NCBI RefSeq assembly: GCF_012489685.1
Contig: NC_080044.1
Span: 23,230,369 to 23,294,368, forward strand
Direction: 5' to 3'
DNA length: 64,000 bases
From: Lotus japonicus
Lineage: Eukaryota; Streptophyta; Magnoliopsida; Fabales; Fabaceae
The position numbers and the translations under genes are program-made. This document shows positions 35,120 through 46,502 of the stretch, piece by piece. Position 1 is the first letter of the stretch. Each line of letters begins with the position of its first letter. The notes under the pieces were generated by a model. It saw only the letters and a list, made by a program, of their open reading frames with translations. It searched no databases and was not told where the DNA came from.

Positions 35120-36391
35120 GGTGCCGTCTATGGTGTCTCCCATAAAAGGAGGTGCACCGGTGTCCCCAATAAAAAAACTTTCATAAAAGGGAGGACATTG
35201 TATGTATACAAGTTTTACACCATAGATATATTAATTAAATATTTAAACGGTTTAGATTAAAGCGGTAGATTTACTAAATTGCTCTGCCACTTATCAACAA
35301 AAAAAAAAACCATCTTCTAATCTTTTTCCTGGTTTTGAGGCTTCATCCAACAACGCTTTCCACCTGTAGCGCTGGCCACCCAACTTCTCCCCCACTACAC
35401 CAATCGAACATCTCCGTCTCAACATAAATTTTATTCACCGTGAGCGGAATTCGAAGCGGAAGAAGCGGCGGACGGAGGTGTTTCACCAGATAACGACGAC
35501 TTCTGTGGCTCCTGGGGAAGCCACGCAGGAGAAGCCATTGAAATTGATATGCGTTCAAAACAACGAGTTAGAATTAGCGTGAAATTGCATGAAAGGAATT
35601 GAGGTTTTTGAATGTGAAGTGCGAAATTGGAAGAGGTGGTGAAATTGAAATTGGAGAGAGGGTGAGAGAGGATCTTAACCAGATAGGGGAGAAGGAAGAG
35701 GGTGAAATTTGAGTTTGAGAGAGAAGAAAAGAGTGTGAGTTGCAAAGTGAAGCGACGGAAATGGAAAGATGGAGTGAGCACAGAGCAAATTTCGTTTCAC
35801 CCAAATCCCAGCGCACATGAAGTGCCTCCTTCGCAGTCGGCGCTCCACTCAGACGCCATTCACCACCGACTGAAGATCCTCGACGGCCGCTGTGGTGTCC
35901 CTCAAGCGTTCCTCACCGACAGCTACTTCCACAGAGCCACCGCGTTCTGCTCCGCACTAGAATCGCCGGTGTGCTACATGCACGGAGCACCGATTCTTTC
36001 CTTCCTCTTGCTCAGCAATTATTCAGATCTGTTTTCTCTAAGGCTAGATTTTATTTAAGTTGATTTTCATTGTTCAATGATGTCTGGTTCTAGTTCTGGG
36101 TTCTATTTTTGTCAAAACCAGGAAGAAGATTAGAAGAGGGATGTGTTTTACTGGCTGGATTTTATTTTCGTTGATGTTCATTGTTCAATGATGTCTGTGT
36201 TTTAGTTCAATGGCTGAGTACTTGTTCAACTCTTCTATGTAGTTCTGTTAAATGACATTGTTGGATTTAATTTTTCAGACACTGTAGGTTAGAAACCACG
36301 AGAAATGGTATAAGGATAAATTGGTAATCTGACTTATAAATTACGGGGGACACCGGTGCATCCCCTTTTAAGGGTGACACCATAGATTTCA
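35120..36391. mobile_element. MULE-like TIR element with 11-bp target duplication
   Basis: The left end (CTATGGTGTCTCCCATAAAA, then GGTGCACCGGTGTCCCC) and the right end are inverted copies of about 45 bp. CCCACCATGCA occurs directly before (35109-35119) and after (36392-36402), a target duplication in the Mutator range. The interior has no transposase. It is gene-like in composition: a minus frame starting MASPAWLPQEPQKSS at about 35538 and a plus frame with HHRLKILDGRCGVPQAF near 35860. It may be a Pack-MULE, but I cannot name the source genes. Confidence 0.7.
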
Positions 36392-36402
36392 CCCACCATG
36401 CA

Positions 36403-37284
36403 TGATTATAAAAATCTGATTGGCCAATTTGAACCTCTTTTTAACAAACAAAAAAACTCTTAAAATTTATTGCAGTGATAGTCGCGTGTAAGCGCTACAC
36501 TGCTCTTATTTTCTATTGCTCCAAATCAAGTATTTTTAACTTACAGCCTCGTAACGAATTCGTCTTCAGATATTTTAAATAATAATATCTGATGTTTATT
36601 TTTGGATTTTTTTACAAATGCATCCAATCAATTCTCTTAATTTTTCATTTTAAATAATTTTTAATTAAAATTTAATTATGACATGATAAATTAATGGATT
36701 CTAATTGAATAATTGCGTAAAATAAATTGTCAATACTTAGCAATTAATTTTTTTTTCAAGAGATCTAATGTTTTTTTTAAACAAAGAAATCTAATATTAT
36801 TCTTTGCTTTTAGTCAATATCTAATGTTTTTATCTATTATCTTGAGTTTAATGGGGATACACTGACAGTGTAAAGCCCTTGACACATACATCCAATAGTA
36901 TTCATGCTTTTTGGCAACATCAAATTATGTTTTCATCCTAGCCCATTTTTTTCACTTTTAATTAAATAAAATTATTTTAAATTATAATATGATGTGGTCA
37001 AAAGCATGAATTCTGTGTATCCCATTAAACTCATCCTAACTATATCATCTTTCTGCCATATATTTTTTTCCCACAATAGGATTGGAACCTTAAACATCAA
37101 TATCATGTCTCCCAAGTTAAAAAAATTGTCCATAGTGCCCGAGTTCTACCACTTCAAGTTTTTGGTCAAAATCAAATGTTTATTATTTTTGTCAACTAAC
37201 AAAAAATTAAAAGAGATTAAAATGCCTAATAAGTAAAAAGTTTGAAGGGGTTTTCACTTTCTTTTCAAAAAAAAAAAATAAGAG
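36403..37284. other. AT-rich intergenic, nothing recognised
   Basis: The sequence is AT-rich with scattered T runs and no convincing frame. The 80-codon plus frame at 36994-37236 has no motif. Confidence 0.4.
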
Positions 37285-37680
37285 AAATTAGAGGCCCAAC
37301 CCAATGACAATTAGGGTTCGTGAACTGCGGGTGCTATAGCCACTGCACTCTATATATTCTCAGATCTGAACCTTAGACCTATCTTGCAATCGCAGACTCG
37401 CAGTAGCATTTGAACTCACCGCCCTTCAAGTCCCTCACAACATTTCTCTGATTCGAAACATTTCTTTGCTTGAATTCACACCATTTTTTCTTTCAATTTG
37501 TCTGATTTGATTTGATTGTGAAAATGCACGTTATATCGTAGGTCTCTCTGTTTCTGTAGAATGACCTTGAACTAACGTGCAAAAAGTGAGAGCTGATTAC
37601 TCAGCAAGCAGCCAGACAACTGCTGTGATGGATCCACAGATGAACGGCTCACTATTGCTGTTTGTCTACTAATTCCATCT
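37285..37680 (+). promoter_or_regulatory. promoter-like patch with site II, telo-box and TATA
   Basis: Within 70 bases there are GGCCCAACCC (37293), TTAGGGTT (37311, a telo-box on the reverse strand) and TATATATT (37350). This trio is known from plant ribosomal-protein and snoRNA promoters. The following 300 bases lack an ORF but contain CT-rich leader-like DNA. It could be the start of a non-coding RNA gene, a 5' UTR exon, or a captured promoter. Confidence 0.35.
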
Positions 37681-38380
37681 TACATTTTATCAACCATTTT
37701 AGTGTAATTTTGGTTTGGGTTGAATCATGACATCCAACTATAACAAAATCAAACAAGAAAATATAATATAATTCTCTTCCACTACTCGTCAATTGTCACT
37801 GTTATACTGAATAATTATTATTTCACTGAATCATTAAATTAATTGGAATATAATTGTGTTACCACAACTGCAGTCCAATTATTTCTTCGATTTCAGCGAC
37901 CGACCCATCCGAAGGAGATAAACTGCTTGAAATTCAAAGAAATAGGTCCGTGACAGTACAGGATTCCAATTTCTTGCAAAGAATAACTCGTGAATTAAAT
38001 CATGAACATGCAATTCAAAAGGTACAAAAATTGAACACTTACAGCAACAATGCAATGAGACAACTTGTGAGCTCCATCTCTAAAATTCACCATCTGAAAT
38101 AATTTCAGAAAAAAAAACATATCGTTAGTTGTTTTCACCAAACCTAGAAAACTCAGAACTTAGCAAATCCTCATAATTTTTTTTTGTCAGTCTTAAGAAC
38201 ACCTATGAGTCTATGACCTATGTATCACTGGTGTGCGCAATTGAATCAATCATGATCCCTTGCGTCTGTCGGTTTTCGACTCGTATATTGAAAAATTATA
38301 ATAAAAATCAAATGCAATATAAAGTTAATATAAAACTATTAAAACATTACTAATCACAAATAAAACTATTTGGTAGTTTG
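37681..38380. other. intergenic with unassigned short frame
   Basis: A plus-strand frame at 37854-38102 continues after an acceptor-like TTTCAG (about 37894-37899) with LLEIQRNRSVTVQDSNF and LNHEHAIQKVQKL. It looks more protein-like than random but I do not recognise it. It could be an exon driven from the patch at 37285. Confidence 0.3.
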
Positions 38381-38382
38381 TC

Positions 38383-38560
38383 CCCGAATGATAGCTCAAA
38401 TGGTAAGAGTTAGAAGATATGTGAATTGGGTGAAGGTGGTCCACAGATCAATCCCTTAATGCAATTTATATTTCCAATGTACTAAAGAAAACTATTTAGA
38501 AGTTCGGTGGTAAAACTTTCCCTCAACTTACCGAAGTCTTGTGGCCAATAACCACCAGCA
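38383..38560 (+). mobile_element. SINE-like relic, plus strand
   Basis: ATAGCTCAAATGGTAAGAGTT (38391) matches a polymerase III A box of tRNA-like SINE heads, and about 45 bases later AGATCAATCCCTT is a decayed B box. The 3' limit is uncertain. Confidence 0.45.
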
Positions 38561-38959
38561 TCACTTTAACAAAAAGGGGATTTAGATTGTAACAAAAAAT
38601 AAATTTGGCTGACCCATTGTAAAAAAAGTAAAAAGATGAGAGAGGTGATTTGTCGGTTCAACAAAAAAAAATCAGATGTGAGGCTTAGATTGGTCAAGTG
38701 ATCGAGTCTCGGTTTAATAGGTCTGAGCCGAATTTTAAAACTATGACTAAGATAGTCTAAGGAGACCAACACAAGAGTATCTATGATTATTCCTAAACTA
38801 TTGACCGTTAGACATTCTCTTTATCTTTCTTCCTCTTAAGGGCTTCTTTCAACATTACGGTGTCACCACCTTTGGCTTACCCGCAATGTATACGTAAGAC
38901 TCATTCTCCATCATATTAAGAGTAACCACTACTATTAGAGTAAATATTTAGTAACAAAG

Positions 38960-39117
38960 GTATGCTAGAGTCAACAATATTGAGACTAATGACTCGCTTT
39001 ATAGTTCACACACTAAGCGATAGATGTTGATCAAGGAGTTTTTCCATTCACAAGAGTGAGAATTGAACCTTCAACAACTTGCTTAAGGGATTAAGTTCTA
39101 AACCACTACACCAACTA
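38960..39117 (-). mobile_element. SINE-like relic, minus strand
   Basis: On the minus strand TAGTTGGTGTAGTGGTTTAG (39117-39098) resembles an A box, and AAGGTTCAATTCTCAC (39071-39056) a good B box. Spacing is tRNA-like. The 3' end is not defined. Confidence 0.5.
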
Positions 39118-39937
39118 TAACACCCTAATTTTTAAATATAAGTGATTAGAATTAAATTACAATATTTTAATATTTAATTATAAGTTATAGGGTGATGCAG
39201 TGTTTTAGTATTAATTAATTAATGGGAGCAATGAGACAAAATCTTAATCCTAGGAAGTATGAGAAATAAATGCAGTAAAGGGAAAATGTAGAGGAGAGGT
39301 CTATGTGCAAATAAGAGAAAGCATGAAAAGAAAATAAAAGAGAAAGAGGGGGTGGGGACACAGAAGCCCTCATTAGAGTTTGGAGGGGGAAAGAAAGAGA
39401 GAGAAGAAGAAGATGGAAGAGAGATATGACAAAGTTTTCATGGAGAGTTTGACGAACTTGGTAACCACTTTCTTAAGAGGATTAAAGTGACAATATAGCC
39501 TCTAAAATCTCATTACTTGTGTGTGGTGTTCTAGGTTTGCATAGGGATTCATTCCTTATTCGTTTGACTTATTACCACTTGTTACTAAGCCCATAAAGTT
39601 TACATTCATATGAGATAGGTTAGGAACTCATATCACATTCACACATTGAGTAATGAATCAAATAGTATCCAAGGTAAGTTGAACATTAGAGTTGGCTTAT
39701 GAATTGGTTGAGTTATGTGCTGGAATATACTTGTTGTGTCTTAACCTTATTGGATGACTTGGATAATGAGAATGAGTGCATGATGCAAATGATTGGTAAG
39801 ATGATTGCACTTACAGGTTTTTATGTTGAGTAAAATAAAGAGGGCAAACCTGGGCAACCCTTGAGAACCTAGAAGGAAGGCAAGCTCTTGAAGCCATTCT
39901 ACTAGTAAAGAAAGTAAAGGAGGATAAGATAATGAGA
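39118..39937. other. intergenic, possible old LTR fragment
   Basis: It starts with ATAACACCCTAATTTTTAAA, close to the LTR terminus TGTAACACCCTAATTTC at 49483, so it may be a decayed LTR of the same superfamily. It includes an A/G-rich run (39330-39420). No gene was seen. Confidence 0.4.
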
Positions 39938-39942
39938 ATATA
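39938..39942. other. target site duplication ATATA (left)
   Basis: ATATA precedes the left LTR of the chromovirus and recurs at 48514-48518 after the right LTR. Confidence 0.85.
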
Positions 39943-41954
39943 TGTAACACCCTCTAAACCCCGCGTAATTATTAAGGCATAGATCAGAGTAAAATACATA
40001 ACACAGAGGGTGTCACACTTATTCTCCAAAACCATAAATAAAAACACCTATCATGCTCATAATAAATATATAAATTTCCAACTTTACTGACATAATATCG
40101 TATGCATAGCACAGCGAATTTATTTTTCAACTCCAAAATAAAACATAATCCAGAAATAAAAAAAAGAGTTCACAAAATAACTCTTAACATCAAGGTACAA
40201 CTAAGCGTTTCCCCGGTGTTACATAATAGAGCATGACTCCCATCACTAAAAGCATATATAAAAGACTAGCTCCTCTGACTAACCCTCGCGAGAAGCTCCA
40301 CTATCCTCGGTACCTGAGCGATGTCGCATAGAACATCATTCCAACAGAAGGGTGAGAACTCATATCATATGGATAAGCATAATAATAAGTAATGCAAAAG
40401 CTTGTAAAAATTATTCGTAAATTCCTCATACATAATTAAGAAAATATATCATGAACTTTAATATAATCAATTAATTTTCAAAGTATGCCAATACTCCATA
40501 ATCATAGCCCAGATAAAGCAAATATAAATATTGTCAATTACCACAAGAACAAAATTCTCCAAAGATATTGCAGTTAACTTTAATTGACATCAATAACTCC
40601 CTACAATAACTTATATGACTCAAGTGTGACTCCGTGCAAATGTCTTTGGTACCAAAGTTGTTATCCTTAGCGGTATCACCGCGTCCACTCCAGACAGATA
40701 ACCACCAATAAAGCCCTCGCTCTAGGCTTCAAAACCACTCCAGTTTTGGGATAAGTCACTAGCCTCCACGAGAACTAGCAAACATTGCCTCTTGACAACT
40801 ATGCAGTGTAGTGTGCTCAACTCAACCAACATATGCATATTCAGACCATCTCCTAGTCTTAATTATTTTAGCATATTCATCACCAGTTGCACAAAACACA
40901 AGTTACATGTTATCAATTATACAACTTGCAATCACAACTTAGCATCTCAAACATAACATTAATTCAAAAACAAATTTTAATTTGCAGCCGCAATCAAGTA
41001 AACTATACTCTTCTACACTCTTCATATTCATTGGTTTTATATTGTTATACTGTTATTAGCATCCTGATATATGGCGTGATCAAATTTAGATGTCATCATA
41101 TGAATATATTATGATAATATGATGACATGGGTTGATAAGTATAAGATCAAGAACAAAACGCCAATTCATGTATTCTGTAGTTGGTAGTTAATTATTCCTT
41201 ACTTCTTCTCTGTGTACTGGTTCTAAATCTCACCCCACTTCCATATTCGTGTAATGACAACAAAGACAATAACCAGCCAAAACTAAGGGAACCACCACCG
41301 TAGGCACATCAATTGCAAACACTTTCACGTATAGATACTGAAGACACGGACATCATCAAATAATTAATCCGAGTACACGTCCAAACCAAATTCTCATGCT
41401 ATCGACAAACTCACAGCTATGAGATGCACAGTAGAGGACTTGATTTCCATCCAATTTTTTTTTCAAAACGAAAATCCCTTACTTTCTCCATTCAATTAAG
41501 CTCGCATCCTAGGGTTCCTAAGTCATGCTTTCCACCACCACTTACTAACATGCCAAACCAGAAAATAAGAATTCAAACCCTTACCTCTTGAAGATCAAAG
41601 TCTAGGTTTTCTTCTCTTTTCTCCTCTCCTTCTTGCTTTCACGCTTTCTCCCTTTTCTGTTCTGCTTTTCTAATTCTGATTTCTCTTCTTTTTTTTTCTC
41701 TTTCTATTTAACTCCTAATTACTCACTCTAAACCCTAAAACTTATTTAATTAAATCTTTTACTATATCACATAAGATTTAAATAATAATCACATATATCA
41801 CTCATATCCAATTTAAATAATTTATTCACTACATATATCACTTTATCACCTTATTATATAATAAAATCACCTATTTATTCATGCTACTATATAACCCAAT
41901 AATAATTAAAATAAATTAATAAATATTCTACTAATCGGAAAACGGGGTGTTACA
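39943..41954 (-). repeat. chromovirus 3' LTR
   Basis: The left copy, which is the 3' LTR for the minus-strand element. A consensus-like splice donor CAAGAGGTAAGGG lies at about 41595-41583 on the minus strand. Confidence 0.93.
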
Positions 41955-41968
41955 ACTCTCCCCCACTT
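41955..41968 (-). other. polypurine tract
   Basis: The minus strand reads AGTGGGGGAGAGT directly before the 3' LTR. It is the expected plus-strand priming site. Confidence 0.85.
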
Positions 41969-41994
41969 AAGGATTTTCGCCCTCGAAAATTACC

Positions 41995-44900
41995 TTAACC
42001 GAAAAACTCGGGGTAGGACTCCTTCATCTGACTCTCAAGCTCCCAAGTAACATTTCCCCCTGCTGGTCCTCCCCAAGCAACCTTGACCAATGCAATCTCC
42101 TTGCCACGAAGTTGCTTCAATCTTTTATCCTCTATTCGCATAGGTGATGTCTCCACGGTTAAGTTATCTCTTACTTGCACATCATCTACTTGGATCACAT
42201 GAGACGGATCAACAATGTATTTCCTCAACTGCGACACATGGAACACGTCATGGAGATTAGCAAGTGACGGTGGCAAGGCAATCCGATAAGCCACTGCACC
42301 TACTCTCTCTGAAATCTGATAAGGACCAATGAAACGCGGCGTCAACTTACGCGACTTCAATGCTCGTCCAACACCCGTTACTGGAGTAACTCTAAGAAAT
42401 ACATGGTCTCCCTTCTCGAATTCGAGTGCTTTCCTCCTCTTATCGTGGTAACTTTTCTGACGACTTTGAGAAGCCTTCATCTTCTCCTGAATCATCTTGA
42501 TCTTGTCAGTAGTCTGTTGAACTATCTCCGGTCCTACAACCACACTCTCACCAGATTCATACCAACATATTGGCGTCCTACATCTCCTTCCATACAAAGC
42601 TTCAAATGGTGCCATCCCAATACTAGCATGGAAACTATTGTTATAAGTAAACTCAATCAAAGGCAGGAAACTATCCCAAGCACCTCCTTGTTCCAACACA
42701 CAAGCTCTCAAAAGATCTTCCAGTGACTGAATTGTCCTCTCTGTCTGACCATCTGTTTGAGGATGGTAAGCAGAACTCAAACGCAACTTCGTACCCAAAG
42801 CACTTTGCAATCCTTCCCAAAATCTAGAGGTAAACCTCGGATCTCGATCCGACACAATACTAGATGGAATACCATGCAAACTGACAATCTTCTCAATGTA
42901 CAACTTCGCCAACTTCTCCATGGGATAATCCATCCTTATAGGAATAAAGTGGGCAGATTTCGTCAACCTGTCTACAACCACCCAAACAGCATCACAATGA
43001 CTCGGTGTCCTAGGAAATCCAGACACAAAATCCATGGAAACACTATCCCATTTCCATTCAGGAATGGATAACGGTTGCATCAAACCAGACGGCTTCTGAT
43101 GCTCAATTTTTGACTTCTGACAAGTCAAACAAGAATACACAAACTCCGCAATTTCTTTCTTCATTTCTGGCCACCAAAATAACTTTCTCAAATCTTGATA
43201 CATTTTAGTAGCTCCAGGATGAATACTCAATCCACTACGATGTCCCTCCTCAAGAATTCTCCTGCTCAAATCAGATACAGCCGGAACACAAACCCTGTCA
43301 TGACATCTCATGATACCATTCTCATCGATCCGAAAATCACCGCCTCGACCTTGATTGATCAAAGTAAATCGATCCACCAAACTCAAATCAGATTGTTGGC
43401 CCTCTCGAATCTCATCAAGAATGCCACTAGTAAGCTTCAACATACCAAGCTTCACCCCATAAGAAGTCTCTTCACAAACTAAACTCAAATCTCTAAATTG
43501 CTCGAGTAACTCCATCTCTCGCACCATCAACATCGACATATGTAGAGACTTTCTACTCAATGCATCAGCTACCACATTCGCTTTACCCGGATGGTAATTC
43601 AAACTAAAATCATAATCCTTCAAGAACTCTAGCCATCTTCTTTGCCTCATGTTCAACTCTTTTTGATCAAACAGATACTTCAAACTCTTGTGATCACTAA
43701 ACACCTCAAATCTTGACCCGAACAAATAATGCCTCCAGAGTTTTAAAACAAATACAACGGCAGCTAATTCGAGATCGTGAGTCGGATAATTTCTCTCGTG
43801 CACTTTAAGTTGCCTTGAAGCATAAGCCACAACTTGTTGATTCTGCATTAACACACCACCCAAACCCATCAAAGAAGCATCACAATACACTTCGAACGGT
43901 TCCACCGGATCAGGCAAAATCAAAACGGGAGCGGTTGTCAACCTTCTCTTCAACTCCCGGAAACTAGTTTCACACTCCGCGGTCCAAACAAAAGCTTGAC
44001 CCTTCCTAGTCAACTGCGTCATTGGCAAAGCTAACTTGGAAAAGCCTTCAATAAATTTCCGGTAATAGCCTGCTAAACCCAGAAAACTTCGGATCTCAGA
44101 GACAGACTTCGGAGGTTCCCACTGCGACACGGCCTCAACCTTCGATGGATCAACAGCAATACTTCACTCGATATCACATGGCCAAGGAAACTTACTTCTT
44201 TCAACCAAAACTCACACTTAGAAAGTTTAGCATACAACTGTTTCTCCTTCAACACAGACAACACAATTCGCAGATGCTCAGCATGATCTTCTTCACTCTT
44301 GGAATAAATCAAAATATCATCAATGAAAACAACAACGAACTTATCCAAGTACTGATGGAAAATTCTGTTCATGTATTCCATAAATACACCAGGGGCATTA
44401 GTCACTCCGAATGGCATTACAGAATACTCATAGTGACCATATCTGGTTCTAAAAGCAGTTTTCTGAATATCTTCAGGCTTCACACGAATTTGATGATACC
44501 CAGACCTCAAATCTATCTTACTGAACACACTTGCACCAACCAACTGATCCATCAAATCGTCGATTCTGGGAAGTGGATACTTATTCTTGATAGTCACTTT
44601 ATTCAGCTGTCTATAATCTACACATAATCTCATAGTACCCTCCTTCTTCTTAACCAGCAAAACCGGTGCGCCCCACGATGACACACTAGGGCGAATGAAC
44701 TTCTTCTCGAGCAAATCCTCCAATTGACTCTTCAATTCTTTCAATTCAGGTGCTGACATCCGATATGGGGCCATCGATACCGGCCTAGTTCCAGGAACTA
44801 AGTCGATCGCAAACTCAACTTCACGTTTTGGCGGCAAATCACTTATCTCCGCGGGAAAGACCTCCGGAAAATCACAAACGATCGCTAACTCACCAGTTGT

Positions 44901-46373
44901 TTCTTTCTCAGTAAGACTCAAGGTTGCCAATAGCATAAACACCTCAGCGCCCTCCCGCAGTGACTCATTCACTTGCCTAGTGGACATAAACATATCTGCG
45001 TTCTTTTCAGGTTCAAGAAAAAGAATTGCCTTAGCAAAGCAATTGATATAGACATGGTTGGATCTCAACCAATCCATACCAAGAATAACATCTAGTTGAT
45101 CTAAAGAAAGGCACACTAAATCGACTTCAAAGTCTTTATCACAAATACTTAACGGGCAACGCAAACATGCATGAGAAGTAGTCACTGATCCCATAGCTGG
45201 AGTATCAATAACCATATTTCTATCCATAACAGTTAACTGAAGATTCAACTCCTTGACACAACTCAAAGAAATGAAAGAATGTGTTGCACCAGTATCAATA
45301 ATAGCAATCAAAGGTGTACTATTAATAAAGCATGTACCTCGGATCAGTCTATCCTCAGCAGTAGTCTCAGCACCAGATAAAGCAAACACCTTTCCTCTCG
45401 CCTGATCCTTCTTCGGCTTGTCACACTTGGTACTAATGTGACCTTGCTCACCACAGTTGTAGCAAGTCACCATCGGGCCATCTTTACAATCATAAGACCT
45501 GTGACCTAGCTTGCCACACCTGAAACATTTCACCTCAGAATTGGGACACTCTGGAGAACGATGTCCTTCAACACCACACTTGTAGCACCTAACCGGAATA
45601 GGAGCTCCTCCCCCACTTGGCTTCTTGTCATGACCAGCTTTCTGTTTACTCATATCAGCAGGTTTCCCATACGGTTTTCCTCTGAATTGCCCCTTTTCTT
45701 TCTTCTCTTTCAAAGACTTGTAGTGAGCAGCACTCTCCCTGCTATCTTCATCATAGATCCTACTCCTGTTAACCAGATCAGAGAATCGCACAATCTGTTG
45801 ATAGCCCACAGCCTTCTTGATCTCAGGTCTCAAACCATTCACAAACTTGTTACACTTAGATCTCTCAGCTTCAGCAGTATTGTAGTGGGGACAAAACTTA
45901 ATCAATTCCTCAAACTTTGCAGCATACTCCGCCACAGTTCCATTACCCTGCTTCAGTTCAAGAAACTCAATTTCCTTCTTTCCACGCACATCTTCTGGAT
46001 AGTACTTCTCAAGAAATGCACCCTTGAAAAGATCCCAAGTAATCTCCATCCCATCACCTTCAAACCTCTGAACAGTGTTGTCCCACCAATCTTCAGCTTC
46101 TTTCTCAAGCATATGGGTGCCAAACTGCACCTTCTGCGCATCAGTACAATTCATGACTCGAAAGATCTTCTCAATTGCTTTCAGCCATGCCTGTGCTTTG
46201 TCAGGGTTGTATGCCCCTTCAAAGGTTGGTGGATTGTTCCTCTGAAACTTCCCCAAAGCACGAAATTCATCCTGATTCTGGTTTCCAGCATTCGCCTGCT
46301 GACCTTGCCCAATGGCGCCGGCCAACAATGCCAATGCCTCAGCGATAGCTTCATCATTCCTTCCTGCAACCAT
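41995..46373 (-). pseudogene. chromovirus gag-pol polyprotein, single frameshift
   Basis: The frame starts at 46373 ([14 protein letters not shown]). Gag is followed by three CCHC knuckles ([42 protein letters not shown]), protease IDTGATHSF, reverse transcriptase ([11 protein letters not shown]), RNase H (YCDASLMGLGGVL), integrase zinc finger (CLTCQKSK), integrase core (SMDFVSGFP, VSDRDPRF, QTDGQTERT) and a chromodomain-like end (WGGPAGGNVTWELESQ). At about 44170, just after HVISSE, the frame changes to that of 41995-44130. The pattern fits loss of one base; no other break was seen in about 1460 codons. Confidence 0.92.
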
Positions 46374-46487
46374 TGTCCTGAGAATTCCAAAACAGTATCG
46401 ATTGCGTCAAAAACACATATCGAATACAAAAAGGATTTAAACATGCTAATAGACATGCTAATAAACCTAGCCTACTGACCGATCATG

Positions 46488-46499
46488 CTCTGATACCAC
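46488..46499 (-). other. chromovirus primer binding site
   Basis: The minus strand reads TGGTATCAGAGC three bases after the 5' LTR, a perfect initiator methionine tRNA site. Confidence 0.92.
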
Positions 46500-46502
46500 T
46501 AA

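Noticed and set aside
38391..38455. Possible tRNA gene at the A/B-box region
   Set aside because: No cloverleaf can be drawn and the B box is decayed; a SINE relic fits better.
42403..43482. Plus-strand frames opposite the chromovirus integrase
   Set aside because: They are antisense shadows of a conserved pol region.
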